64,000 nucleotides of DNA from assembly GCF_011047315.1 (NCBI RefSeq), contig NZ_CP049259.1, positions 1,550,001-1,614,000 on the forward strand. The letters run 5' to 3'. This document shows positions 19,355-27,727 of this stretch, piece by piece; position 1 is the stretch's first letter, and each line of letters begins with the position of its first letter. The DNA is from Altererythrobacter sp. BO-6 (lineage in GTDB: Bacteria; Pseudomonadota; Alphaproteobacteria; Sphingomonadales; Sphingomonadaceae). A program made the position numbers and the translations under genes. The notes under the pieces are model-generated. The model saw only the letters and a list, made by a program, of their open reading frames with translations. It ran no database searches and was not told the DNA's origin.

Positions 19355-21061
19355 ATGCCCACAGAGCTGGACAATGCGCTTGAGCACATCATCGGCGAAC
19401 TGACCAAGGAAGGCCAGCCGTTCGAGACCGTACCCTTCGAACGCGACGGCATCACCATGCCCGTGTTCAAGAATGCCCCGCCAAGCCTGGCGCACTATTT
19501 CGCGCATTTCTGCAACGAGCATAAGGACCTGACCTTCCTGGTCGATGGCGATGTGCGGCTGACCTTCAGCGATTGCTGGACTGCCGCGACTCATGTTGCC
19601 GCCGGGCTGGCACAGCATCACGGAGTGACAAAAGGCGACCGCGTGGGGATCGCGGCGCGCAATTCCACGAGCTGGATCATCGCCTATATGGGGATCGTGA
19701 TGGCGGGTGGCTGCGCCACGCTGCTCAACGGTTTCTGGAGCGGTGACGAGTTGGCCTATGGCATCCGCCTGACCGACTGCAAGCTGGTCCTCGCCGATGC
19801 CGGGCGCGCCCGGCGGCTCGAAGGCACCGAGCACGCTGCCAAGATCGTCCTGATCGAACATGATTGCCTACCCGCTCAAGGCCTCGCCAACGTATGGGGT
19901 GACGGCGACACCGCCATGGCGATGCTGGGCCAGTTGGGGCCGGACGATATCGCCACCATCCTCTACACTTCGGGTTCAACCGGGCAGTCGAAAGGCGCCT
20001 GGTCCGACCATCGCGGCGTGGTGAACGGCATTTTCAACTATGTCTCGCAAAGCGCGATGGCAAAGATTTTGCTCGAATCCCGCGGCGAGGACGTGAGCGC
20101 ACAGCCCTGCGCGCTGATCGCAGTGCCGCTGTTTCACGTCACCGGCGAGGTGCCGCTGTTCCTGCAGAGCTTCGCCATCGCCCGCAAGCTGGTGATGATG
20201 CCGAAATGGGATGCGCGCGAAGCGTTGCGGCTGATGGAAGCGGAAAAAGTGACCTATTTCGTTGGCGTCCCGCTGATGAGCTATGAAATCGCCACCCATC
20301 CCGAGCGCGACCAGTTCGATGTATCGAGCTGCAAGAGCTTTGCCGCAGGCGGGGCGCCGCGCCCGGTCGATCACGTCACCAAGATCAAGGAAGCCTTCCC
20401 TGGCGGCTTTCCGCTGCTGGGTTACGGCCTGACGGAGACCAATGCAGTCGGCTGTGGCAATTTCAACGAGAACTACCTCGCCAAGCCGGGTTCGACCGGC
20501 AAGGCCAGCGTGCCGCTGGTCGACCTGGCGATCCTCGACAATGACGGCAATCCGCGCGCCCAGGGCGAGATCGACGAGGTGTGTATCCGCTCCGTCGCGA
20601 ATTTCCGCGGCTATTGGGACAACCCGGAAGCGACCGCCGCCGCCTTTACCAAGGATGGCTATTTCCGCACCGGTGACCTCGGCTATCTCGACGAAGACGG
20701 CTATCTGTTCATTGTCGACCGCAAGAAGGACATCATCATCCGCGGCGGGGAGAATATCTCCTGCATCGAAGTGGAAGAAGCGATCTATGGCCATGATGCG
20801 GTGGCCGAATGTTCGGTGTTCGGCATCCCGGACGAGCGGATGGGCGAGGTCCCGGCGGCAGTCTATTACCTCAAGAAGGGTGCGACGCCGTTGACCGGGG
20901 AAGAACTGCGCGCTTTTCTCCTCACCCGCATCGCCCCGTTCAAGGTGCCGCTGCCCGAGCATATCTGGATCTCGGACACGGCGCTGCCACGGCTTGGCAC
21001 GCAGAAGATCGACAAGCGCACCGTGCGCACGATGTTTGCCAGCGATCTGGTGGCTAGCTGA
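19355..21061 (+). CDS. Long-chain-type acyl-CoA synthetase (AMP-dependent ligase)
   Basis: A 568-residue adenylate-forming ligase. It shows the P-loop-like motif TILYTSGSTGQSKGA, GYGLTETNAVG (A5), YFRTGDLGYLDEDGYLFIVD (A7) and DRKKDIIIRGGENISCIEVE (A8), and the C-terminal catalytic Lys in LPRLGTQKIDKRTVR (A10). The substrate is not determined; the architecture fits medium- or long-chain fatty acids. The start is the ATG at 19355, preceded by AAGGAG. It is divergent from lgt, with about 140 bp between starts. The end is 9 bp before glnD. Confidence 0.93.
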   Translation: MPTELDNALEHIIGELTKEGQPFETVPFERDGITMPVFKNAPPSLAHYFAHFCNEHKDLTFLVDGDVRLTFSDCWTAATHVAAGLAQHHGVTKGDRVGIAARNSTSWIIAYMGIVMAGGCATLLNGFWSGDELAYGIRLTDCKLVLADAGRARRLEGTEHAAKIVLIEHDCLPAQGLANVWGDGDTAMAMLGQLGPDDIATILYTSGSTGQSKGAWSDHRGVVNGIFNYVSQSAMAKILLESRGEDVSAQPCALIAVPLFHVTGEVPLFLQSFAIARKLVMMPKWDAREALRLMEAEKVTYFVGVPLMSYEIATHPERDQFDVSSCKSFAAGGAPRPVDHVTKIKEAFPGGFPLLGYGLTETNAVGCGNFNENYLAKPGSTGKASVPLVDLAILDNDGNPRAQGEIDEVCIRSVANFRGYWDNPEATAAAFTKDGYFRTGDLGYLDEDGYLFIVDRKKDIIIRGGENISCIEVEEAIYGHDAVAECSVFGIPDERMGEVPAAVYYLKKGATPLTGEELRAFLLTRIAPFKVPLPEHIWISDTALPRLGTQKIDKRTVRTMFASDLVAS

Positions 21062-21070
21062 GGTCACAGC

Positions 21071-23830
21071 TTGAATTCCCCGCGCGTCCATGACCAGCGA
21101 GCGATTATCGATCGCCGCAACCTTGCCGAAGCCATCGCCAAGCTGGCAGCGGACAAGGGCGACAAGGCGCGCGGGGATATCGTCAAACTGCTGCGTGAGG
21201 CGCTGGAAGCGGGCCGGGCGGAAATTGCACAGCGACTGCAGGACAAGCCTTCCGCCGGGCATGAATGCGCCGGGGCGCAGGCTTTCCTGATCGACCAGCT
21301 TCTGCGCGTGGTGCATGACCATGTCACCGCAGACATCTATCCGGTCGCCAATCGCAGCAGCGCCGAACGGCTCGCGATCCTGGCGGTCGGCGGATACGGG
21401 CGGGCCGAAATGGCGCCGCATTCGGACGTCGATATCGCCTTCATCACCCCCACCCGCCGCGCACCGTGGTGCGAGCAGGTGATCGAGGCTATGCTCTATT
21501 ACCTGTGGGACATGGGCCTGAAGGTCGGCCACTCCAGCCGCACGATAGACGACACCATGCGGATGGCGCGCGAAGACCTGACCATTCGCACTGCGCTGCT
21601 CGAAGGGCGCTTTATCTGGGGTGACCGCGCGCTCTACGATGAAACCAGCCGCCGCTTCTGGGCCGAAGTCGCCAAGGGCAGCGAACGCCAGTTCCTGACT
21701 CAGAAGCTGGAAGAGCGCAACACCCGGCACAAGCGGATGGGAGACAGCCGCTATGTGGTCGAACCCAATATCAAGGAAGGCAAGGGGGGCTTGCGCGACC
21801 TCCAGACGCTCTACTGGATCGGCAAGTATATCCACCGCGTGCGCAGCGCCTCTGAACTGGTCGATGTCGGCCTGTTTACCCGCGCCGAATACCGCAGCTT
21901 TCGCCGCGCCGAAGGCTTCCTGCTGGCGGTGCGGTGCCACATGCACATCATCACCGGGCGCGCGGAAGACCGGTTGACGTTCGACCTGCAGCGCGAAGTC
22001 GCCGCGCGCATGAATTTCGCTGATCGCCCCGGCAAGAGCGCGGTCGAGCGCTTCATGCAGTTCTATTTCCTGCAGGCGAAGCGGGTCGGCAGCCTGACCG
22101 GCGTGTTCCTGTCGCACTTGGACGACGAATTCACCAGCAAGCGCGCGCGCACCGGCTTTTTCGCCGGGTGGAGCCAGAAGCCGCGCCTGCTCAAGGGTTA
22201 TCGCGTATTCGGCGGCAAGATCGCCGCGCCATCGGATGACTGGTTCCGCAAGGATCCCGTGCGGCTGATCGAGATCTTCCAGCTGGCCGAGGCCAATTCG
22301 CTGGAAATCCATCCCGAAACCATGCGACAGGCTGATCGCGACAGCGCGCTGATCAAGGCCGATATCCGTGAAGACGCGCGCGCCAATGCGCTGTTTCTTG
22401 ATCTTCTGGCCGGGCGCAACGATCCCGAAATGGTGCTGCGCTGGATGAACGAAGCCGGTGTGTTCGGTCGCTTCGTGCCCGACTTCGGGCGGGTCAACGC
22501 GCAGATGCAGTTCGACATGTATCACCACTACACGGTCGATGAGCATACCATCCGCGCAATCGGCCTGCTGAACCGGATCGAGAAAGGCGAGCTGGAGCGT
22601 GACCATCCGCGTTCGACCCGGCTGATCCACCGGATCAATTCGCGCCGCGCACTCTATGTCGCGGTGCTACTGCACGATATCGCCAAGGGGCGCGGCGGCG
22701 ACCATTCGGTGCTGGGGGCGGATGTGGCGCGCGAGCTGTGCCCACGCTTCGGCCTGACCGACAACGAGACCGACCTCGTCGCTTGGCTGGTGCGTCAACA
22801 CCTGCTGATGAGCGCCACCGCTTTCAAGCGCGACCTGACCGATCCGAAAACGATCGAGGATTTCGTTGGCCAGGTGCAAAGCGTCGAGCGGCTGCGCAAC
22901 CTCATGATCCTGACCGCGGTCGATATCCGCGCGGTGGGCCCGGGCACCTGGAACAGCTGGAAGGGCCAGCTGCTGGGCGAGCTCTATGATGCAGCGCAGG
23001 AACGCTTGCGACTGGGCCATATGCGCCACGGCCGCGAACAGCGCGTCGCCGCCAGGCAGGAAGTTGTGCGCGAGCGCTTGGGCGACAAGGCGCACCTGAT
23101 GGATGAAGTCGGCAAGCTGTTCGACGATTCCTACTGGATCGCCGAAAACGAAGACGTGATCGCCCGCAACCTGGTGCAATACGATATCGCGCGGCGGACC
23201 GAAGAGCACTTGTCGATCGATTGCGAATTCGACGAGGAGCGCGGCGCCACGCTGGTGAGCGTGATCGCGTCCGACCATCCCGGACTGTTCTATCGCATCG
23301 CCGGCGGCATCGCGCTGGCCGGGGCAAACATTATCGATGCGCGCATCCACACCGCGCGCACAGGCTGGGCGGTCGACAATTTTCTGGTGCAGGACCCGCT
23401 CGGCAAGCCGTTCCGCGAAGGCCAGCAGATCGAACGGCTCAAGAAATCGATTGCCGATGCGCTGGCCAACCGGGTCGAACTGGTGCCCAAGCTTGCCGCG
23501 CGCCCGCTACCGCTCAGCCGCGCAGGGGCCTTCGATGTCGCCCCCCGCGTGACCTTCGACAATAACGCATCGAACCGCTTCACGGTGGTCGAAGTGAATG
23601 CACGCGACCGCCCGGCGCTGCTCAACCGGTTGGCCCGCGCGCTGTTCGAAAGCAACCTTGTGGTCAATTCGGCGCATATCACCGCCTATGGCGAGCGCGC
23701 CGCCGATACCTTCTATGTGACCGACCTGACCGGCGGCAAGATCACCGCGCAAGAGCGGCTGGCGGAGATCGAGCAGCGCCTGCTTTATGCCGCCAGCGAC
23801 ACGCGGCAAAGGCAGTTGGAAGAGGCCTGA
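21071..23830 (+). CDS. glnD: [Protein-PII] uridylyltransferase / uridylyl-removing enzyme
   Basis: The 919-residue nitrogen sensor that uridylylates PII when glutamine is low and removes UMP when it is high. It has the nucleotidyltransferase motif LAVGGYGRAEMAPHSDVDIA near residues 100-120, the GlnD helical region, and an HD domain with LLHDIAKGRGGDHSVLGADV near 534. Two C-terminal ACT domains start near 727 (LVSVIASDHPGLFYRIAGGI) and 833 (VVEVNARDRPALLNRLARAL). Translation appears to begin at a TTG (21071, MNSPRVHDQRAIIDRR) preceded by GAGG at a suitable distance. No glnB or glnA lies nearby. Confidence 0.95.
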   Translation: MNSPRVHDQRAIIDRRNLAEAIAKLAADKGDKARGDIVKLLREALEAGRAEIAQRLQDKPSAGHECAGAQAFLIDQLLRVVHDHVTADIYPVANRSSAERLAILAVGGYGRAEMAPHSDVDIAFITPTRRAPWCEQVIEAMLYYLWDMGLKVGHSSRTIDDTMRMAREDLTIRTALLEGRFIWGDRALYDETSRRFWAEVAKGSERQFLTQKLEERNTRHKRMGDSRYVVEPNIKEGKGGLRDLQTLYWIGKYIHRVRSASELVDVGLFTRAEYRSFRRAEGFLLAVRCHMHIITGRAEDRLTFDLQREVAARMNFADRPGKSAVERFMQFYFLQAKRVGSLTGVFLSHLDDEFTSKRARTGFFAGWSQKPRLLKGYRVFGGKIAAPSDDWFRKDPVRLIEIFQLAEANSLEIHPETMRQADRDSALIKADIREDARANALFLDLLAGRNDPEMVLRWMNEAGVFGRFVPDFGRVNAQMQFDMYHHYTVDEHTIRAIGLLNRIEKGELERDHPRSTRLIHRINSRRALYVAVLLHDIAKGRGGDHSVLGADVARELCPRFGLTDNETDLVAWLVRQHLLMSATAFKRDLTDPKTIEDFVGQVQSVERLRNLMILTAVDIRAVGPGTWNSWKGQLLGELYDAAQERLRLGHMRHGREQRVAARQEVVRERLGDKAHLMDEVGKLFDDSYWIAENEDVIARNLVQYDIARRTEEHLSIDCEFDEERGATLVSVIASDHPGLFYRIAGGIALAGANIIDARIHTARTGWAVDNFLVQDPLGKPFREGQQIERLKKSIADALANRVELVPKLAARPLPLSRAGAFDVAPRVTFDNNASNRFTVVEVNARDRPALLNRLARALFESNLVVNSAHITAYGERAADTFYVTDLTGGKITAQERLAEIEQRLLYAASDTRQRQLEEA

Positions 23831-23908
23831 AGCAGTTCGGCCACTACCGGTTGCTTTTCAGGATCAAATCTTTAAGGGCGTGCCTCCCTTCAGAGAGGAG
23901 ACCCCCCC

Positions 23909-26230
23909 GTGAAATTCACTTTTGCTTCGCTCAAGACGATTGCCTTGCTCGGTGCCGGTATGGCGTTGGCACCGCAAGCGGCGCTTGCGCAGGATAGCCA
24001 GGATACCGCCGCCCAGGAAAACGACGGCGCGCTCGATGCGTTCAACACCATCGTCGTGACCGGCACCAAGACCCAGAATGCCGAAAACGTGCAAGACGTG
24101 CCGCTGGCCGTTACCGCGTTCAATGCCGCATCGCTCGAAGCGCTCAAGGTGCGCGATGTCCAGTCGCTGACCTATAGCGCGCCCAATGTCAGCCTTGACC
24201 AGGTCGGCACCAGCCGCGGCACCGCCAACTTCTCGATCCGCGGCCTTGGCATCAACAGCTCGATCCCCTCGATCGACCCGACCGTGGGCGTATTCGTGGA
24301 CGGCGTTTACCTCGGCTTCAACGGCGGCGTGGTGTTCGACCTGTTCGACCTCGACAGCGTGGAAATCCTGCGCGGCCCGCAAGGCGTCCTGTTCGGCCGC
24401 AATGTCACCGGCGGCGCGGTACTGCTCAACACCGGCAACCCGACTGCCGATTTCAGCGGCAAGTTCCGCGCAGCGGTTGACGGGCCCTTCGTCGATGGCG
24501 GTCGCGGCGGCGCGAACTACACCGTATCGGGCGTGATTTCGGGCCCGGTCGTGGAAGACACGCTGCTGTTCAAGTTGGGCGGTTATTACAACAAGGACGA
24601 AGGTTACTTCACCAATCTGTTCGATGGTTCGAACCATGGCGCAGCGGAAACCAAGATCCTGCGCGGCGCGCTGGAAGGGCGTTTCGGGGACCTGATGATC
24701 CGCGGCAAGCTGGACTATTTCACCAGCGAAGGTGACGGCCCGAGTGCGCAGAACCGCGGTCGCTTCAGCCGTGACACCTTCGACTTCTCGATCAACAATC
24801 CGGGCAGCTATGATAACGAGATCTGGACCGGCTCGCTGACTGCCGAGTGGGATATCGGCCCCGGCACGCTGACCAACATCTTCGGTTACCGCAGCTATTC
24901 GGCGATGACCGATGGCGATATCGACGCCACCCCGCTGACGCTGTTCCACTCTTCTACGGAAACCGAGCAGGAGCAGTTCTCGAACGAGCTGCGTTATGCC
25001 GTGTCGACCGACGCGCTTGACCTGACCTTTGGCGGCTTCTGGTTCGACCAGTCGATCGCCTATACCGAAGTGCGCGACCTGCCGCCGGTTACTCCGCTCA
25101 CCTTCTATGGCGGCGGTGAACAGGATCACCAGGTGCTGGGTGCCTTCGTCAACACCCAGTATCGGCTGACCGACGCGCTGTCGGTGATCGCCGGGATCCG
25201 CTGGAGCCGCGAGGAAAAGGATGCAGGCGTCACCTATGTCCGTCCGCGCCTGACAGCATGCTCGGTCGTCCAGGGCACCTGCCCGACCACGGGCCAGAAC
25301 CCGATTCCCTTTGCAACCGGGATCGAGAACAACGGCTTCGAGGACAAGAAGAGCTGGAGCAACTGGTCACCCAAGCTGGGCCTGCAATACGAGTTCGCCG
25401 ATGGCCAGCTCTATGCCCACTGGACCCGCGGCTATCGCTCGGGCGGCTACAACTTCCGCATCACCAACGCCCAGACCTTCGAAACGGTCGTTGTCCCTGC
25501 CACCGGCGGCAATTTCTACTTCGATGAAGAGAAGGTCGACAATTACGAGCTGGGCGGCAAGTTCCAGACTGCGGATGGCAGCTTCACGCTCAACGCGGCG
25601 GCTTACATCACCAAGGTTGGCAACATGCAGCGCGAAGTGAACCAGAGCTCGCCCACCGCCGGCGTGTCGCAGTTCATCCTCAACACAGCCGATGCCACCA
25701 TCACGGGGGTCGAGGCTGAAGCACGCATGCGGGTTTCGCCAAGCCTGCTGTTCACTGCCAACATCGGCATTATCGACGCCGAGTATGACAAGATCCTGTT
25801 CGACATCTCGGGCGATGGAGCGGTGAACGATGCCGACGTCGCGCTGAAGCTGCCGCGCGTGCCTGACGTGACCTGGGGCGTGGGCGTGATCCATGAGTTG
25901 GACCTCGGCTCGAGCGAGATCCTGACCCGTGTGAACTTCCAGTATCGCGACGAATTTGCCTACACGGACAGCAATTTCGGCTGGATCCAGGATTCGAGCA
26001 ATCTCGATGCCAACATCACCTGGAACACCCCGGTCGATGGGCTGAGCTTCTCGCTCTATGGCAAGAACCTGCTCGACCAGGTTCAGGCCGGTGGCGACAC
26101 GCAGGTACCGTTCGGCGGACCGCTGTCGAACGGTGTCAACCGTCCGTTCGATCCGCGCCCCGCTGCCGGCACTTTCTCGCCGCTCAACAAGGGTCGCCAG
26201 GTCGGCGTGGAAGTGACCTACGGCTTCTGA
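23909..26230 (+). CDS. TonB-dependent outer-membrane receptor
   Basis: A 773-residue outer-membrane receptor with a GTG start. A signal peptide (LKTIALLGAGMALAPQ, then AALAQ) precedes a TonB-box-like NTIVVTGTKTQNAENVQDVP. The plug domain has SIRGLGINSSIPSIDPTVGV, VDGVYLG and VEILRGPQGVLFGRNVTGGA, a form common in Sphingomonadales receptors. The beta barrel ends with the aromatic GRQVGVEVTYGF. A GAGAGGAGA ribosome binding site lies before a C7 run and the start. The substrate is unknown: iron chelates, vitamins or polymers are possible. A strong terminator follows 25 bp downstream. Confidence 0.93.
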   Translation: MKFTFASLKTIALLGAGMALAPQAALAQDSQDTAAQENDGALDAFNTIVVTGTKTQNAENVQDVPLAVTAFNAASLEALKVRDVQSLTYSAPNVSLDQVGTSRGTANFSIRGLGINSSIPSIDPTVGVFVDGVYLGFNGGVVFDLFDLDSVEILRGPQGVLFGRNVTGGAVLLNTGNPTADFSGKFRAAVDGPFVDGGRGGANYTVSGVISGPVVEDTLLFKLGGYYNKDEGYFTNLFDGSNHGAAETKILRGALEGRFGDLMIRGKLDYFTSEGDGPSAQNRGRFSRDTFDFSINNPGSYDNEIWTGSLTAEWDIGPGTLTNIFGYRSYSAMTDGDIDATPLTLFHSSTETEQEQFSNELRYAVSTDALDLTFGGFWFDQSIAYTEVRDLPPVTPLTFYGGGEQDHQVLGAFVNTQYRLTDALSVIAGIRWSREEKDAGVTYVRPRLTACSVVQGTCPTTGQNPIPFATGIENNGFEDKKSWSNWSPKLGLQYEFADGQLYAHWTRGYRSGGYNFRITNAQTFETVVVPATGGNFYFDEEKVDNYELGGKFQTADGSFTLNAAAYITKVGNMQREVNQSSPTAGVSQFILNTADATITGVEAEARMRVSPSLLFTANIGIIDAEYDKILFDISGDGAVNDADVALKLPRVPDVTWGVGVIHELDLGSSEILTRVNFQYRDEFAYTDSNFGWIQDSSNLDANITWNTPVDGLSFSLYGKNLLDQVQAGGDTQVPFGGPLSNGVNRPFDPRPAAGTFSPLNKGRQVGVEVTYGF

Positions 26231-26254
26231 GCCACGCGATCATCGCAAACAGGG

Positions 26255-26282
26255 AAAGGGCGCTCTTCGGGGCGCCCTTTTT
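26255..26282 (+). terminator. Rho-independent terminator after the TonB receptor
   Basis: A 9-bp perfect stem (AAAGGGCGC with GCGCCCTTT), loop TCTTCGGG, followed by a short T tract. It sits 25 bp past the receptor stop, facing the convergent YggS-type gene. Confidence 0.88.
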
Positions 26283-26310
26283 CATTGGCTTCTTGTGCGC
26301 TACCGCTTCG

Positions 26311-26982
26311 CTACTTGAGCGCTGGCCGCGCACCGAACAGCGCGGTCCCAACCCGCACATGGGTCGCGCCCAGCATCACGGCGGTCTCGTAATCCCCGCT
26401 CATCCCCATGCTAAGCCCGGTGAGGCCGTTATCCGCCGCCAACTTTGCCAGGAGTGCGAAGAACGGCGCGGGTTCGATATCGGCTGGCGGAATGCACATC
26501 AGCCCGGCGATCGGGATCTCCACCGCGCGGACCTGAGCGATCAGGTCAGGCAGATCGGCAATTGCGCAGCCGCCCTTCTGCTCCTCGCTGCCGATATTGA
26601 CCTGGATAAAGCACGGCACCCGCCGCTGCGCCTTGTCCATCGCCTTGGCCAGCGCCGTTACCAGGCCAGGCCGGTCAAGCGCATGAATGCAGTCGAACAG
26701 TGCCACCGCCTCATCTGCCTTGTTCGATTGCAACTGGCCGATCAGGTGCAGCTCGACATCGGGATAAGCATCGCGCAGCGCGGGCCATTTGCCTTGCGCT
26801 TCCTGCACACGATTTTCGCCGAACACGCGATGGCCCAGCTTCAGCAGCGGCAGGATGCTTTCCGCCGGATGGGTCTTGCTGACCGCGATCAGCGCGATGT
26901 CCTGCGGCTCGCGGCGCGACGCCTTGCAGGCGCGGGCGATCTTTGCGTGCACTTCCTGAAGCGGGGTATCTGCCTTTTCCAT
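26311..26982 (-). CDS. YggS-family pyridoxal-phosphate homeostasis protein
   Basis: A 223-residue single-domain alanine-racemase-fold protein that binds PLP and buffers its pool. The PLP lysine is in IALIAVSKTHPAESI near residue 36. Family blocks FGENRVQEAQGKW, HLIGQLQSNKADEAV, CFIQVNIGSEEQKGG, GLMCIPP and GLSMGMSGDYETAVMLGAT are all present. The length is normal. It is divergent from the ThiE-like gene, with 22 bp between the start codons, so the two share a very short promoter region. Confidence 0.95.
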   Translation of the reverse strand: MEKADTPLQEVHAKIARACKASRREPQDIALIAVSKTHPAESILPLLKLGHRVFGENRVQEAQGKWPALRDAYPDVELHLIGQLQSNKADEAVALFDCIHALDRPGLVTALAKAMDKAQRRVPCFIQVNIGSEEQKGGCAIADLPDLIAQVRAVEIPIAGLMCIPPADIEPAPFFALLAKLAADNGLTGLSMGMSGDYETAVMLGATHVRVGTALFGARPALK

Positions 26983-27004
26983 CGCGCCGCGCTATAGCGG
27001 CTGC

Positions 27005-27541
27005 GTGACGAAGATACAGGCCCTTCCCGCGCTATGGCTCCTTTCCGATGCGCGCAACGATGCCGTGCTGGACGATGCGCTGCGCCGCCTGCCGCGCGGA
27101 TCGGGCTTCGTCTATCGCCACTACCATTTGGCCGACCCGCAGCGCTGGACGCGCTTCCGTCAGCTGCGCCACCTGTGCCGGGCCTGCGGGCATGTAGCGA
27201 TCCTCGCCGATAGCGCGCTGACCGCCCGCGAATGGGGCGCCGATGGCATCTATGGTGCGCCCCGCGCACTCAATCCGACACGTCCCGACCTGCTCGCGAT
27301 CGCCACTGCGCACGACCTGCGCGAGATCGGCCAAGCTAATCTTGCCCGCGCCGATGCCGTGATGCTCTCCCCCGCCTTCCCCACCCGCTCGCATCCGGGC
27401 TCTAGCAGCCTTGGGCCGATACGCTTCCGCATGCTCGCCGCACAGGCACAAATGCCGGTGATCGCGCTGGGCGGGATGGACCAGCGCAAGGCCGACCGGC
27501 TGCAATGGCCGCACTGGGCCGCGATCGACGGCTTGAGTTGA
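27005..27541 (+). CDS. ThiE/TenI-like thiamine phosphate synthase domain protein
   Basis: A 178-residue TIM-barrel protein starting at GTG 27005 (MTKIQALPALWLLSDARND). The pattern of ThiE/TenI is visible: GSGFVYRHYHL, GHVAILADSALTAREWGADG near residue 62, a DAVMLSPAFPTRSHPGSSSL phosphate-loop region near 118, and MPVIALGGMDQRKADRLQ. Compared with a true ThiE (about 210 residues) it is short. Whether it makes thiamine phosphate, acts like TenI or has another role is not certain. Confidence 0.75.
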   Translation: MTKIQALPALWLLSDARNDAVLDDALRRLPRGSGFVYRHYHLADPQRWTRFRQLRHLCRACGHVAILADSALTAREWGADGIYGAPRALNPTRPDLLAIATAHDLREIGQANLARADAVMLSPAFPTRSHPGSSSLGPIRFRMLAAQAQMPVIALGGMDQRKADRLQWPHWAAIDGLS

Positions 27542-27544
27542 TTC

Positions 27545-27642
27545 TCCGCACGCCCCTCCGGGCGCGCGATATCCTCGCTCCCGCAACCTGACGGCTGCTT
27601 CGCTGCGGGCGGCCGGTCGGCCTTGCGGATATTTCATATCCG
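27545..27642 (+). repeat. Structured repeat B, copy 1
   Basis: About 98 bp between the ThiE-like gene and ftsK. It shares with copy 2 (51407-51507) the starting TCCGCAC, a TCCTCGC block and a 25-bp identical core (27604-27628) containing GGCCGGTCGGCC. The core runs into a hairpin CGGATAT-TTC-ATATCCG (27626-27642). In copy 2 the hairpin at the same place has a different sequence but is again perfectly paired. It contains no ORF of note. Confidence 0.75.
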
Positions 27643-27727
27643 ACTCGCTCCGTGACACGGCTCGCCTCACACAGCTTGACCGGGACTCGCCAAGGATTCA
27701 TGGTGTGTTCCAGCAGGAGGAACAGCC

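Noticed and set aside
19976..22630. An 884-codon open frame on the minus strand
   Set aside because: Antisense to the acyl-CoA synthetase and glnD, both with full motif sets; the mirror frame is a codon-bias shadow.
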